From the NCBI GenBank assembly GCA_015482705.2, contig JADMLA020000040.1:1-64000 (forward strand): DNA of 64,000 nt. Reading direction: 5' to 3'. The notes under the pieces are model-generated. The model was given only the letters and a program-made list of their open reading frames with translations. It was not told the DNA's origin and did not search any database. Made by a program: the position numbers and the translations under genes. Below, piece by piece: positions 25,894-34,227 of this stretch. The number at the start of each line of letters is the position of its first letter. The stretch's first letter is position 1. The stretch is from Prosthecochloris sp. GTDB taxonomy: Bacteria > Bacteroidota > Chlorobiia > Chlorobiales > Chlorobiaceae.

Positions 25894-26520
25894 ATGGAAC
25901 TTAAAGTTTTAAATACAGGCGGCTCGGAAACCGGTGAGGTCGTTACGCTTGCTGACAGTGTGTTCGCTACAGAGGTGTCGGAGCATGCTATGTATCTCGA
26001 TGTTAAGTCCATCATGGCAAACAGACGTCAGGGGACGCATAAAGTTAAAACCCGCTCGGAAGTTCGGGGCGGCGGTAAAAAACCTTACAGGCAGAAAGGT
26101 ACCGGTCACGCGAGGCAAGGTTCGACCCGTTCACCCCTGATGGTTGGCGGTGGATCGATTTTCGGGCCTGAACCACGTGATTATGGTTTGAAAATCAATA
26201 AAAAAGTCAAACGCCTGGCTCGCCGTTCGGCATTGACAAACAAGGCGCAGGACGGTGGAATCGTCGTAGTCGAGGATTTTGTCTTCGATCAGATCAAGAC
26301 AAAGCAGATGGCGGAGATACTCAAGAATCTCGGACTCGAAAGCAAAAAAACGCTGATGCTGATGCCGGAGCATAGCGAAACTGTCATCAAGTCGGGAAGA
26401 AATATTCCTAAGCTGAATGTCGTTGTTGCTGACAAGGCTTCGACGTATGATATACTTGACAGCCAAACGGTGCTTATGCAGAAGGCTGCGCTGAAAAAGA
26501 TAGAGGAAACACTGGGTTAA
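25894..26520 (+). CDS. rplD: 50S ribosomal protein L4
   Basis: L4 of 208 residues, of normal size. It has the extended loop KVKTRSEVRGGGKKPYRQKGTGHARQGS, which lines the peptide exit tunnel. In gamma-proteobacteria L4 also represses the S10 operon, but that control is not evident here. rplW follows in the same operon. Confidence 0.98.
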   Translation: MELKVLNTGGSETGEVVTLADSVFATEVSEHAMYLDVKSIMANRRQGTHKVKTRSEVRGGGKKPYRQKGTGHARQGSTRSPLMVGGGSIFGPEPRDYGLKINKKVKRLARRSALTNKAQDGGIVVVEDFVFDQIKTKQMAEILKNLGLESKKTLMLMPEHSETVIKSGRNIPKLNVVVADKASTYDILDSQTVLMQKAALKKIEETLG

Positions 26521-26550
26521 TAAAGCAGAGACAGCAAAAAAGAGGTGGTT

Positions 26551-26874
26551 ATGAGAAATCCGTTATTGCAGCCCTGGCTCACAGAAAAAAGTACTCGTTT
26601 GACAGAGCAGGCAGGCCAGTATGCCTTCAAGGTTAAGGTTGCTGCCAATAAAACAGACATCAAGAGAGCGGTAGAGGAAAAGTTCGGTGTCGAGGTCCAG
26701 TCGGTCCGTACCGCAAATTGTTTGGGAAAGTCCAAAAGGCAGTACACCCGCAAAGGGCTGATCGCAGGCAAGAAAAACGACTGGAAAAAAGCTGTTATTA
26801 CGCTCAAAGAGGGGCAGGTAATCGATTATTATTCCGGTTCGACTGACCAGGGAGAAGAAAAGAAATCCAAATAA
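26551..26874 (+). CDS. rplW: 50S ribosomal protein L23
   Basis: The 107-residue L23 sits at the exit of the peptide tunnel and is a docking site for trigger factor and SRP. The ATG at 26551 is 6 bases after an AGAGGTGG ribosome site, so the upstream GTG at 26545 is rejected. The core LTEKST...YAFKVKVAANKTDIKRAVE is typical. The C-terminal tail is Lys/Glu-rich. Confidence 0.97.
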   Translation: MRNPLLQPWLTEKSTRLTEQAGQYAFKVKVAANKTDIKRAVEEKFGVEVQSVRTANCLGKSKRQYTRKGLIAGKKNDWKKAVITLKEGQVIDYYSGSTDQGEEKKSK

Positions 26875-26894
26875 AGGTTAGACAATAGTTTACA

Positions 26895-27734
26895 ATGGCG
26901 ATAAGGAAATTAAGCCCAGTTACACCTGCATCGAGGTATCTCTCGTATTCGGGATTCGATGAGGTTACAAAGAGCAAGCCGGAAAAATGTTTGCTTGCAC
27001 CCTTGAAAAAATCAGGTGGCAGAAACCGTGCAGGCCGTATTACTTCGAGACATAGAGGTGGGGGGCACAAGCGTTTTTACCGTATCATCGATTTCAAGCG
27101 AAACAAGGATAACATTCCTGCAAAAGTCGCTGCGATCGAGTATGATCCGAACCGTTCATCGAGGATTGCGCTTTTGCATTACACGGATGGAGAAAAACGT
27201 TATATTCTCGCTCCCAAAGGATTGCGGGTTGGGGATGTACTGCAGAGTGGCGAAAAAGTCGAGGTGAAAGTCGGTAACACCATGCCGTTGAAGAATATTC
27301 CTCTCGGTACCGATGTGCATAACATCGAGATGAAGAAAGGCAAAGGTGGTCAGATGGTGCGTTCTGCCGGGGCATTTGCCGTGCTTGCGGCCAAAGAGGG
27401 TGACCATGCAACGCTCAAGCTTCCTTCCGGCGAGATTCGCAAGGTTCGCATCGAGTGCCGTGCCACTATCGGCGGTATCGGTAATGCCGATCATGAAAAT
27501 ATAGTGCTTGGAAAAGCAGGAAGAAGCCGTTGGCTGGGTGTCAGGCCACAAACGCGTGGCATGGCTATGAACCCTGTCGATCATCCGATGGGTGGTGGTG
27601 AAGGTAAGTCGAAATCCGGTGGTGGGCGTAAGCATCCGAAATCACCCTGGGGTCAGATTGCAAAGGGTATGAAGACCAGAAATAAAAAGAAAGCTTCAGG
27701 CAAGCTGATCGTTCGTGGTCGTAAGTCGAAATAA
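26895..27734 (+). CDS. rplB: 50S ribosomal protein L2
   Basis: The 279-residue L2 is one of the most conserved ribosomal proteins and helps associate subunits and form the peptidyl transferase centre. The GVRPQTRGMAMNPVDHPMGG segment with the conserved His is present. The C-terminal basic tail is complete. Confidence 0.99.
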   Translation: MAIRKLSPVTPASRYLSYSGFDEVTKSKPEKCLLAPLKKSGGRNRAGRITSRHRGGGHKRFYRIIDFKRNKDNIPAKVAAIEYDPNRSSRIALLHYTDGEKRYILAPKGLRVGDVLQSGEKVEVKVGNTMPLKNIPLGTDVHNIEMKKGKGGQMVRSAGAFAVLAAKEGDHATLKLPSGEIRKVRIECRATIGGIGNADHENIVLGKAGRSRWLGVRPQTRGMAMNPVDHPMGGGEGKSKSGGGRKHPKSPWGQIAKGMKTRNKKKASGKLIVRGRKSK

Positions 27735-27766
27735 GAAGCGAAGCAAAAAAACAAGCAGAGAGAACT

Positions 27767-28063
27767 ATGCCAAGATCGCTTAAAAAAGGACCGTTTATCG
27801 AAAGCAAGCTTGAAAAGCGGATACTCGAGATGAACAGCAAGGGTGAAAAGAAGGTGGTGAAAACCTGGTCAAGAAGCTCGATGATTTCACCTGATTTTGT
27901 CGGCCATACCATAGCTGTGCATAACGGTAAGACACATATTCCCGTCTATGTCAGTGAAAACATGGTCGGACACAAGTTGGGTGAGTTCGCTCCGACGAGA
28001 ACATACCGTGGACATGCAGGCGGTAAATCTGAAAAAGGCGGATCAGCGCCCAGGAAAAAGTAA
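27767..28063 (+). CDS. rpsS: 30S ribosomal protein S19
   Basis: S19 of 98 residues in the head of the small subunit. MPRSLKKGPFI and HNGKTHIPVYVSENMVGHKLGEF are signature segments. Operon order L2-S19-L22 is the standard one. Confidence 0.98.
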   Translation: MPRSLKKGPFIESKLEKRILEMNSKGEKKVVKTWSRSSMISPDFVGHTIAVHNGKTHIPVYVSENMVGHKLGEFAPTRTYRGHAGGKSEKGGSAPRKK

Positions 28064-28092
28064 ACAGAATAACGCGGAAAGGTTAAAGAGAT

Positions 28093-28443
28093 ATGCAAGC
28101 TAAAGCAGTATTACGGCATACGCCGACATCGCCGAGGAAAATGCGCATTGTGGCGGGTCTTGTTCGCGGGAAGCAGGTTGACCAGGCAAAGGCAATTCTG
28201 ATGAACTCGACAAAGGCAGCATCCCGCAACGTAATGCAGACACTCAAGTCCGCGGTTGCAAACTACACCCAGAAAAACCCTGATGAAAGGGCTGGTGATA
28301 ACGACTTGTTTATCAAAGAGATTTTTGTCGATGAGGGACCGACCATGAAACGCATGCTTCCGGCTCCGATGGGTCGTGCGTACAGAATTCGCAAGCGTTC
28401 GAATCATCTGACGATCGTCGTGGATAAGGTTAATCCAGTATAA
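28093..28443 (+). CDS. rplV: 50S ribosomal protein L22
   Basis: The 116-residue L22 has a loop (DEGPTMKRMLPAPMGRAY) that reaches into the exit tunnel near the macrolide site. The segment shows no insertion or deletion of the kind seen in erythromycin-resistant variants, as far as can be judged by eye. rpsC follows after 24 bp. Confidence 0.98.
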   Translation: MQAKAVLRHTPTSPRKMRIVAGLVRGKQVDQAKAILMNSTKAASRNVMQTLKSAVANYTQKNPDERAGDNDLFIKEIFVDEGPTMKRMLPAPMGRAYRIRKRSNHLTIVVDKVNPV

Positions 28444-28467
28444 TAAATAAACAACAAGGAGCTAACA

Positions 28468-29229
28468 TTGGGTCAGAAAGTTCATCCTACTGGATTCAGA
28501 TTAGGGATTATCAAGGACTGGACATCGAGATGGTATGATGATGGGCCGGTAATTGCCGAGAAACTCAAGCAGGACCAGGTTATTCGGAACTATGTCAGTG
28601 CACGTCTCAAGAAAGAGCGTGCGGGTGTCGCCAGAATCGTTATCGAGCGCACGACAAAGCATATCAAAATAAATATTTTTGCAGCACGGCCTGGTGCGGT
28701 TGTCGGCAGAAAGGGTGAGGAGATCAATAACCTTTCACAGGAGTTGAGCCGCATTACCGGTAAAGAGGTGAAAATAGATGTTGTCGAGGTTGTCAAGCCA
28801 GAAGTCGAAGCCCAGTTGATCGGCGAGAATATCGCGTATCAGCTCGAGAACAGGGTCTCTTTCCGCCGTGCCATGAAACAGGCGATCCAGCAGGCCATGA
28901 GAGCGGGTGCAGAAGGTATCCGCATCCGATGTGCAGGCAGACTTGGGGGTGTCGAGATCGCACGTGCAGAACAGTACAAGGAAGGCAAGATTCCGCTGCA
29001 TACGCTCCGTGCGAATGTTGATTATGCAAGTGTCACAGCGCATACGATTGCTGGCGCTATCGGTATCAAAGTATGGGTATACAAGGGCGAAGTTCTTGTC
29101 CAGAGAATCGATGCCGTCGAAGAAGAGGAGATGAAGAAAATCAGGGAGCGCAGAAACGAGCAGAGACCGAGAGGTGGAGGCCGTGATTCCCGGAACAGAA
29201 GGCGCCGCAGGCCGAAGAAAACTGCCTGA
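28468..29229 (+). CDS. rpsC: 30S ribosomal protein S3
   Basis: The 253-residue S3 starts with TTG, 8 bases after an AAGGAG ribosome site. The start is unusual but well supported, because MGQKVHPTGFRLG begins exactly there. A KH domain (GRKGEEINNLSQEL) and the C-terminal S3 domain are present. The last about 30 residues are a basic, Arg-rich extension. Confidence 0.98.
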   Translation: MGQKVHPTGFRLGIIKDWTSRWYDDGPVIAEKLKQDQVIRNYVSARLKKERAGVARIVIERTTKHIKINIFAARPGAVVGRKGEEINNLSQELSRITGKEVKIDVVEVVKPEVEAQLIGENIAYQLENRVSFRRAMKQAIQQAMRAGAEGIRIRCAGRLGGVEIARAEQYKEGKIPLHTLRANVDYASVTAHTIAGAIGIKVWVYKGEVLVQRIDAVEEEEMKKIRERRNEQRPRGGGRDSRNRRRRRPKKTA

Positions 29230-29320
29230 AGCATAGAAAAAAAGGCACCGCCCGACAGAGTGGTTTGGCTGTGGTGTCGACAAGAACTTTACAATCAGAA
29301 AAAGAATTGGAGTTGCCGGT

Positions 29321-29740
29321 ATGTTGATGCCGAAGAGAGTTAAGCATAGAAAAGTTCAGCGTGGCAGAATGAAGGGAAATGCGGGACGCGGAACAACCAT
29401 CACGTTTGGTTCATATGGATTGAAAGCTCTTGAGCCTGCATGGATTACCAGCCGTCAGATAGAAGCTGCCCGTGTTGCTATGAACAGGTATATGAAGAGG
29501 GATGGAAAGATCTGGATCAGGATTTTTCCGGACAAGCCGGTTACCAAAAAGGCTGCGGAAACCCGTATGGGATCCGGTAAGGGAACTCCGGAGTTTTGGG
29601 TCGCAGTTGTCAAGCCCGGAAGAATCATGTTCGAGGCTGATGGTGTGCCTCAGGAGATTGCTATAGAAGCATTCAGGCTTGCAGCTAAAAAACTGCCGAT
29701 CAAGACAAAGTTCATCGTGAGACCTGATCTCGAAGGTTAA
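29321..29740 (+). CDS. rplP: 50S ribosomal protein L16
   Basis: L16 of 139 residues near the A-site tRNA. MLMPKRVKHRKVQRGRMKG is the canonical start; the second ATG at 29327 is a minor alternative. The FGSYGLKALEP segment and the ARXXGSGKGXPEFW-like segment (TRMGSGKGTPEFW) are present. rpmC follows after 27 bp. Confidence 0.98.
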   Translation: MLMPKRVKHRKVQRGRMKGNAGRGTTITFGSYGLKALEPAWITSRQIEAARVAMNRYMKRDGKIWIRIFPDKPVTKKAAETRMGSGKGTPEFWVAVVKPGRIMFEADGVPQEIAIEAFRLAAKKLPIKTKFIVRPDLEG

Positions 29741-29767
29741 TGTGCTAAACAGACAGAGAAATTTATT

Positions 29768-29974
29768 ATGAAAAAGCAGGAAATAGCAGCAATGGGCCGT
29801 CAGGAGCTCGTCGACAGCATCAAGGAATTGGAAGACAGGCTTGCCGATCTGAAGTTTTACAAAGCTATAGAGCCGCCACAGAATCCAATGGTATTTCGCA
29901 ATTCACGCCGTGACATCGCGAAAATGAAAACTCGCTTGAGCCAGCTTGCCAAGCAGGAGAGCGGTGAGGGTTGA
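29768..29974 (+). CDS. rpmC: 50S ribosomal protein L29
   Basis: The small helical L29 (68 residues) lies next to L23 at the tunnel exit. MKKQEIAAMG and the C-terminal RRDIAKMKTRLSQ helix are typical of L29. Start ATG; operon order is standard. Confidence 0.96.
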   Translation: MKKQEIAAMGRQELVDSIKELEDRLADLKFYKAIEPPQNPMVFRNSRRDIAKMKTRLSQLAKQESGEG

Positions 29975-30028
29975 GGCGCTCGGAAAAAGGATAAAGAAAA
30001 GAGAGAAACTTAAAATCAGGAAACTGCA

Positions 30029-30298
30029 ATGACTAAAAGTGCAGCAGAAAGAAGTCGCAAGAAAAGCTGGGTAGGCAAAGTGGTCAGTGATAAGATGGAC
30101 AAGGCAATTATCATTGCCGTCGAGAGAAGGGTACAGCATCCGGTATATAAAAAATATTTCAAAAAGACGACACGGCTTATGGTTCATGACCAGAACAATG
30201 AGGCAGGAGTGGGTGATATTGTCAAAGTGATGGAGTGCAGGCCGCTCAGTAAGAAAAAGAGCTGCCGGTTGGTCGAAGTGGTTGAAAAAGCAAAATAA
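30029..30298 (+). CDS. rpsQ: 30S ribosomal protein S17
   Basis: S17 of 89 residues, a primary 16S rRNA binder. GKVVSDKMDKAIIIAVERR and HPVYKKYFKKT are typical. Last gene of the S10 group; rplN follows after 40 bp and opens the spc group. Confidence 0.97.
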   Translation: MTKSAAERSRKKSWVGKVVSDKMDKAIIIAVERRVQHPVYKKYFKKTTRLMVHDQNNEAGVGDIVKVMECRPLSKKKSCRLVEVVEKAK

Positions 30299-30338
30299 GC
30301 TTGGTTTCCAATTTCATTTTAATAAAGGTTGAAGTAGG

Positions 30339-30707
30339 ATGATCCAGAAAGAGACAAATCTGGTTGTGGCCGATAACAGCGGCGCTAAAAAAGTTCGATG
30401 CATACATGTGTTCGGCGGTACAGGCAGACGTTACGCCGGTCTTGGAGATCAGATCATGGTTACCGTGAAAGCAGCGGTTCCTGGAGGTGTTGTCAAGAAA
30501 AAAGAGGTGTCCAAGGCTGTTGTGGTACGTTGTGCCAAAGAACAGAGAAGAAAAGACGGTTCATATATTCGTTTCGACGAAAATGCCGTTGTGCTGCTCA
30601 ATGCACAGGGTGAACCTCGTGGAACACGTATTTTCGGACCTGTCGCACGGGAACTCAGAGACAGAAAGTATATGAAGATTGTTTCGCTGGCCCCTGAAGT
30701 ACTGTAA
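30339..30707 (+). CDS. rplN: 50S ribosomal protein L14
   Basis: The 122-residue L14 starts MIQKETNLVVADNSGAKKV and ends in REL..RKYMKIVSLAPEVL, both signatures. It sits at the subunit interface. Unusually, a tRNA-Gly gene follows it 17 bp downstream, before rplX. Confidence 0.98.
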   Translation: MIQKETNLVVADNSGAKKVRCIHVFGGTGRRYAGLGDQIMVTVKAAVPGGVVKKKEVSKAVVVRCAKEQRRKDGSYIRFDENAVVLLNAQGEPRGTRIFGPVARELRDRKYMKIVSLAPEVL

Positions 30708-30724
30708 GGGTCTGCGATGTTCAA

Positions 30725-30797
30725 GCGGGAGTAACTCAGCTGGTAGAGTCACAGCCTTCCAAGCTGTTGGTCGCGGGTTCGAGTCCCGTCTCCCGCT
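30725..30797 (+). tRNA. tRNA-Gly (anticodon UCC)
   Basis: A full cloverleaf of 73 nt fits. The acceptor stem is GCGGGAG/CTCCCGC with a T discriminator, as usual for bacterial tRNA-Gly. The D stem is ACTC/GAGT. The anticodon stem is ACAGC/GCTGT with loop CTTCCAA (anticodon TCC). The T arm is GCGGG TTCGAGT CCCGT. The 3' CCA is not encoded and must be added. It lies inside the spc operon between rplN and rplX, on the same strand, so it is probably cut from the ribosomal protein mRNA. Confidence 0.97.
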
Positions 30798-30830
30798 CGG
30801 GTTTTATGAAAAATATCTCCAGGATAAAAC

Positions 30831-31073
30831 ATGAAAACAGGTATTAATCAGGTTAAACTGCATGTCAAAAAAAACGACACGGTCGTTGTCATCGCAGGGA
30901 ATGACAAGGGGAAAACAGGGAAAGTACTGAGGGTGTATCCCCAAAAAAACAGGGTGATCGTTCAGGGAGTGAATATCAGAAAACGTCATGTTCGTCCATC
31001 ACAGACTCATCCTCAAGGGGCTATTATCGAACGTGAATTTCCGATTCACGCATCGAACGTCAAGAAAAGTTAA
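30831..31073 (+). CDS. rplX: 50S ribosomal protein L24
   Basis: The 80-residue L24 starts large-subunit assembly. The KOW motif (VVVIAGNDKGKTGKVLRV) and GVNIRKRHVRPSQ are diagnostic. It is shorter than the about 104-residue E. coli form, as in many phyla. It starts 33 bp after the tRNA-Gly gene. Confidence 0.97.
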   Translation: MKTGINQVKLHVKKNDTVVVIAGNDKGKTGKVLRVYPQKNRVIVQGVNIRKRHVRPSQTHPQGAIIEREFPIHASNVKKS

Positions 31074-31091
31074 CCGGTATTCGAATCAACG

Positions 31092-31113
31092 CAGGATGAC
31101 CAAGACCATCCTG
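31092..31113 (+). other. Hairpin before rplE
   Basis: CAGGATG (31092-31098) pairs with CATCCTG (31107-31113) across an 8-nt loop, just before the rplE start codons. There is no T-run, so it is not a terminator. It could affect translation or mRNA processing between L24 and L5; this is inference. Confidence 0.4.
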
Positions 31114-31133
31114 TATTAATGTTACAGCAGAAG

Positions 31134-31724
31134 ATGGCAAAGAAAACAGAAGCACAGCAAAACACCGAAGCAGTCAAACCACGCCTGGAAACAACATACA
31201 AGGATACAGTTGTTCCTGCACTCGTCGAGCGGTTCAAGTATAAAAATATCATGATGGTTCCGAAGCTTTCCAAAATATCGATCAATATCGGTGTTGGAGA
31301 AGCTGCTGCAGAACCGAAACTTCTCGAGACCGCTATTCAGGAGCTCGGTCAGATAACAGGCCAGAAGCCGCAGATTCGAAAAGCGAGAAAGGCCATTTCC
31401 AATTTCAAACTCCGTGAAGGACAGGCTATCGGCTGCAGGGTTACACTGAGAAAGAAATATATGTATGAATTTCTGGAAAGGTTTGTTACATTGGCCGTTC
31501 CGAGGATTCGTGATTTCCGGGGGTTGAGTACAACCAGCTTCGATGGTCGTGGAAACTATACGGTTGGAGTCAGGGAACAGATCATATTTCCCGAAATCGA
31601 TATTGATAAGGTGCCGAGAATTCAGGGTATGGATATCAGTTTCGTAACAACTGCGAAAACTGACGAAGAAGCATTTGCACTGCTCTCCGAGCTTGGGATG
31701 CCGTTTAGAAAAAAGAACAACTAA
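31134..31724 (+). CDS. rplE: 50S ribosomal protein L5
   Basis: The 196-residue L5 binds 5S rRNA. The GQKPQIRKARKAISNFKLREG and RDFRGLSTTSFDGRGNYTVG segments are conserved. An in-frame ATG at 31119 would add 5 residues; both starts lie just after a 7-bp hairpin (31092-31113). The N-terminal about 15 residues (AKKTEAQQNTEAVK) form an extension not usual for L5. Confidence 0.97.
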   Translation: MAKKTEAQQNTEAVKPRLETTYKDTVVPALVERFKYKNIMMVPKLSKISINIGVGEAAAEPKLLETAIQELGQITGQKPQIRKARKAISNFKLREGQAIGCRVTLRKKYMYEFLERFVTLAVPRIRDFRGLSTTSFDGRGNYTVGVREQIIFPEIDIDKVPRIQGMDISFVTTAKTDEEAFALLSELGMPFRKKNN

Positions 31725-31740
31725 ACAATCAAGAGAAAAG

Positions 31741-32010
31741 ATGGCAAAGAAAAGCGTGATCGCAAGAAACGAGAAGAGGAAAGCGCTCGTAGAGAAATAT
31801 GCCGCAAAGCGTGAAGAACTGAAAAAAGCCGGGGATTACGAGGCTCTCTGCAAGCTTCCGAGAAACAGCTCCCCAACAAGGGTCAGAACCCGCTGTGTAC
31901 TGACCGGAAGAGGACGTGGTGTCTATGAAAAGTTTGGCCTCTGTCGCCAGATGTTTCGCAAGCTTGCTCTCGAAGGCAAATTGCCCGGGGTAAGAAAAGC
32001 AAGCTGGTAG
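31741..32010 (+). CDS. rpsN: 30S ribosomal protein S14 (zinc-free type)
   Basis: The 89-residue S14 begins MAKKSVIARNEKR. Its length and the absence of the paired CxxC sites mark the long, zinc-independent form. A 22-codon upstream extension of the frame is rejected because it overlaps rplE. rpsH follows. Confidence 0.97.
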   Translation: MAKKSVIARNEKRKALVEKYAAKREELKKAGDYEALCKLPRNSSPTRVRTRCVLTGRGRGVYEKFGLCRQMFRKLALEGKLPGVRKASW

Positions 32011-32072
32011 CACGTTCATACGCCCTGATGTGCAGCAAAAGAGTTTATTTTGAAAGTAATTAACAGTGTACT

Positions 32073-32468
32073 ATGCCTGTAACCGATTCAATAGCCGACT
32101 ACATTACCCGTATCAGAAACGCCGGGAATGCACATAATACAACTACGGATATTCCGTACTCCAAGCTCAAAGAAAATATTTCGAAAGTGCTTGTTGAAAA
32201 AGGCTACATCAAAAACTTCACGGTGATAACTTCCGAGCAGTTTCCGTTTATCAGAGTGGAGCTGAAGTATTCAGGCGACGGATCGCCTGCGATCAAGGAG
32301 ATTACCCGAGTCAGCAAACCGGGAAGAAGAGTATACAACGGCAAAGACCTGAAGAAGTATCTGGGCGGTCTTGGGCTTTTTATCGTTTCGACCTCGAAGG
32401 GTATCATTACCGATAAAGAGGCCAGAGAGCAGGGTGTCGGTGGAGAAGTCCTGTTCCGTATTCTTTAA
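32073..32468 (+). CDS. rpsH: 30S ribosomal protein S8
   Basis: The 131-residue S8 binds the central domain of 16S rRNA and in E. coli represses the spc operon. DSIADYITRIRNA and the C-terminal STSKGIITDKEAREQGVGGE are typical. rplF follows after 28 bp. Confidence 0.98.
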   Translation: MPVTDSIADYITRIRNAGNAHNTTTDIPYSKLKENISKVLVEKGYIKNFTVITSEQFPFIRVELKYSGDGSPAIKEITRVSKPGRRVYNGKDLKKYLGGLGLFIVSTSKGIITDKEAREQGVGGEVLFRIL

Positions 32469-32496
32469 TTAACAAGCCAAAGCGTTTAGGGATATC

Positions 32497-33036
32497 ATGT
32501 CAAGAATTGGAAAAATGCCGGTCAAGCTGGCAGAACAGGCGAAGATCGAGATAAAAGATAACGTTATTACGGTTTCCGGCCCAAAAGGTACACTGCAGCA
32601 GAACATGGTGCCTGAGATCGTTGTCGATATCAAAGAGGGGGAGGTTGCCGTTACCCGTATCGACGATAGCAAGCGCTCCAGGGCAATGCACGGTTTGTAC
32701 AGAATGCTTGTGAACAACATGATCGAAGGCGTTACCAGCGGTTTTACAAAAAAACTGCTTATCAACGGTGTCGGTTTTCGTGCAGAAAAGAAAAGTGATT
32801 TTCTCGCTCTTTCGCTCGGGTTTTCGCATATGATATATTTCAAGGCACCTGAAGGAATCGCTATCGAGTGTCCTGATCCGACGTCTATTGTCGTTAGTGG
32901 TATCGATAAAGCTCTTGTCGGGCAGGTTGCCGCTAAAATCCGTTCGTTCCGCAAGCCAGAGCCGTATCGTGGTAAGGGAATCAAGTACTCTGACGAGGTT
33001 GTTCGTCGTAAGGAAGGAAAAGCAGCCGGTAAGTAA
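32497..33036 (+). CDS. rplF: 50S ribosomal protein L6
   Basis: L6 of 179 residues near the factor-binding site. MSRIGKMPVKLAEQ and the C-terminal EPYRGKGIKYSDEVVRRKEGKAAGK are diagnostic. Both alpha/beta repeats are complete. Confidence 0.98.
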   Translation: MSRIGKMPVKLAEQAKIEIKDNVITVSGPKGTLQQNMVPEIVVDIKEGEVAVTRIDDSKRSRAMHGLYRMLVNNMIEGVTSGFTKKLLINGVGFRAEKKSDFLALSLGFSHMIYFKAPEGIAIECPDPTSIVVSGIDKALVGQVAAKIRSFRKPEPYRGKGIKYSDEVVRRKEGKAAGK

Positions 33037-33088
33037 AGAGGTTAAAGGCACGTTAATTGTCAGGTAATAAAATTTTCAGGATAAAGAA

Positions 33089-33448
33089 ATGGGACAAGTT
33101 GTAAAAGTTGCGCGCAGGCAGAAAATCAAAAAACGCAGTAAAGCCAGGGGGCAGGGAACTGCTGAAAAGCCGAGACTTTGCGTATACAGGAGTTTGTCGC
33201 AGATTTATGCACAGTTGGTCGATGACGGTAATGGTTCTACCCTTCTGTCTGTTTCCAGCATGTCGAAAGAGAACAAAGAGCTGAAAGGGTCGAAAACCGA
33301 TATCAGCCGTGCAATCGGGAAACAGATCGGCGAAAAAGCCATGGAGAAAGGTATTGCAAAAGTGGTATTCGACCGTAACGGATTTCGGTATCACGGCAGA
33401 GTGCAAGCTCTGGCCGAAGGTGCTCGTGAAGCCGGACTGGTCTTTTAA
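33089..33448 (+). CDS. rplR: 50S ribosomal protein L18
   Basis: The 119-residue L18 delivers 5S rRNA to the large subunit. RPRLCVYRS-like (KPRLCVYRSLSQIYAQ) and VVFDRNGFRYHGRVQALAEGAREAGLVF are signatures. rpsE follows after about 20 bp. Confidence 0.97.
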   Translation: MGQVVKVARRQKIKKRSKARGQGTAEKPRLCVYRSLSQIYAQLVDDGNGSTLLSVSSMSKENKELKGSKTDISRAIGKQIGEKAMEKGIAKVVFDRNGFRYHGRVQALAEGAREAGLVF

Positions 33449-33469
33449 AACAATACAAAGAAAGTGTTC

Positions 33470-33988
33470 ATGTCGAAGAAAACTGCGAAAAATATCAGAC
33501 CTGGTGAGTTAAACCTGAAAGAGAAGCTGGTCCATATTAACAGAACCGCGAAAGTTGTTAAAGGTGGTAAGAGATTTGGTTTCAATGCTATCGTTGTTGT
33601 CGGCGACAAGGAAGGGCATGTCGGTTACGGGCTTGGCAAGGCGAACGAGGTTCAGGATGCAATCGCAAAAGGGGTTGAAGACGGAAAGAAAAACGTTATC
33701 AAGGTTCCGATCGTGAAGGGAACCATACCTCATCAGATAGTGGCGAAATACGGTTCGGCCAAAGTGATGATGAAGCCGGCTACACCGGGTACTGGTTTGA
33801 TCGCAGGTGGTGCGGTTCGCGCCGTGCTTGAAATGGCTGGTATACATGATATTCTAGCCAAATCGCTAGGTTCGTCCAATCCTCATAATGTGGTAAAAGC
33901 TGCAATCAGGGGGCTTGAAAGTATTTCCGATGCCTATGATGTCGCTGAAAGACGTTCAAAAAGTTTGAAAGAGGTTTTTGAAAGCTAA
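33470..33988 (+). CDS. rpsE: 30S ribosomal protein S5
   Basis: The 172-residue S5 takes part in decoding fidelity. The ATG at 33470 is preferred over a GTG two codons upstream. NRTAKVVKGGKRFGFNAIVVVGD and the C-terminal GSSNPHNVVKAAIRGLESI segment are typical. rpmD follows after 16 bp. Confidence 0.97.
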   Translation: MSKKTAKNIRPGELNLKEKLVHINRTAKVVKGGKRFGFNAIVVVGDKEGHVGYGLGKANEVQDAIAKGVEDGKKNVIKVPIVKGTIPHQIVAKYGSAKVMMKPATPGTGLIAGGAVRAVLEMAGIHDILAKSLGSSNPHNVVKAAIRGLESISDAYDVAERRSKSLKEVFES

Positions 33989-34004
33989 ACAGAGCGTGTG
34001 AATA

Positions 34005-34190
34005 ATGAGTGATAAAAAGATAACCATCACCCAGGTACGCAGCATGATTGGGTGTACAAAAAAACAGAAGGCTACCATCAAGGCTCTGGGACTTGGTAGA
34101 CCGAACTATTCGGTTGAAAAGCCAGACAATTCCTGTACAAGAGGTCAGGTAAGGGTAGTTCAACATCTGGTGAAAGTCGAAGAGCAGTAA
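34005..34190 (+). CDS. rpmD: 50S ribosomal protein L30
   Basis: A 61-residue L30, a protein that many bacteria lack. KITITQVRSMIGCTKKQKATIKALGLG is the signature. The start follows GTGTGAATA; the ribosome site is weak. rplO follows after 37 bp. Confidence 0.96.
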   Translation: MSDKKITITQVRSMIGCTKKQKATIKALGLGRPNYSVEKPDNSCTRGQVRVVQHLVKVEEQ

Positions 34191-34227
34191 GAGTATTCAA
34201 TAATTGCAAGTCAGGGATTGAAGAAAA

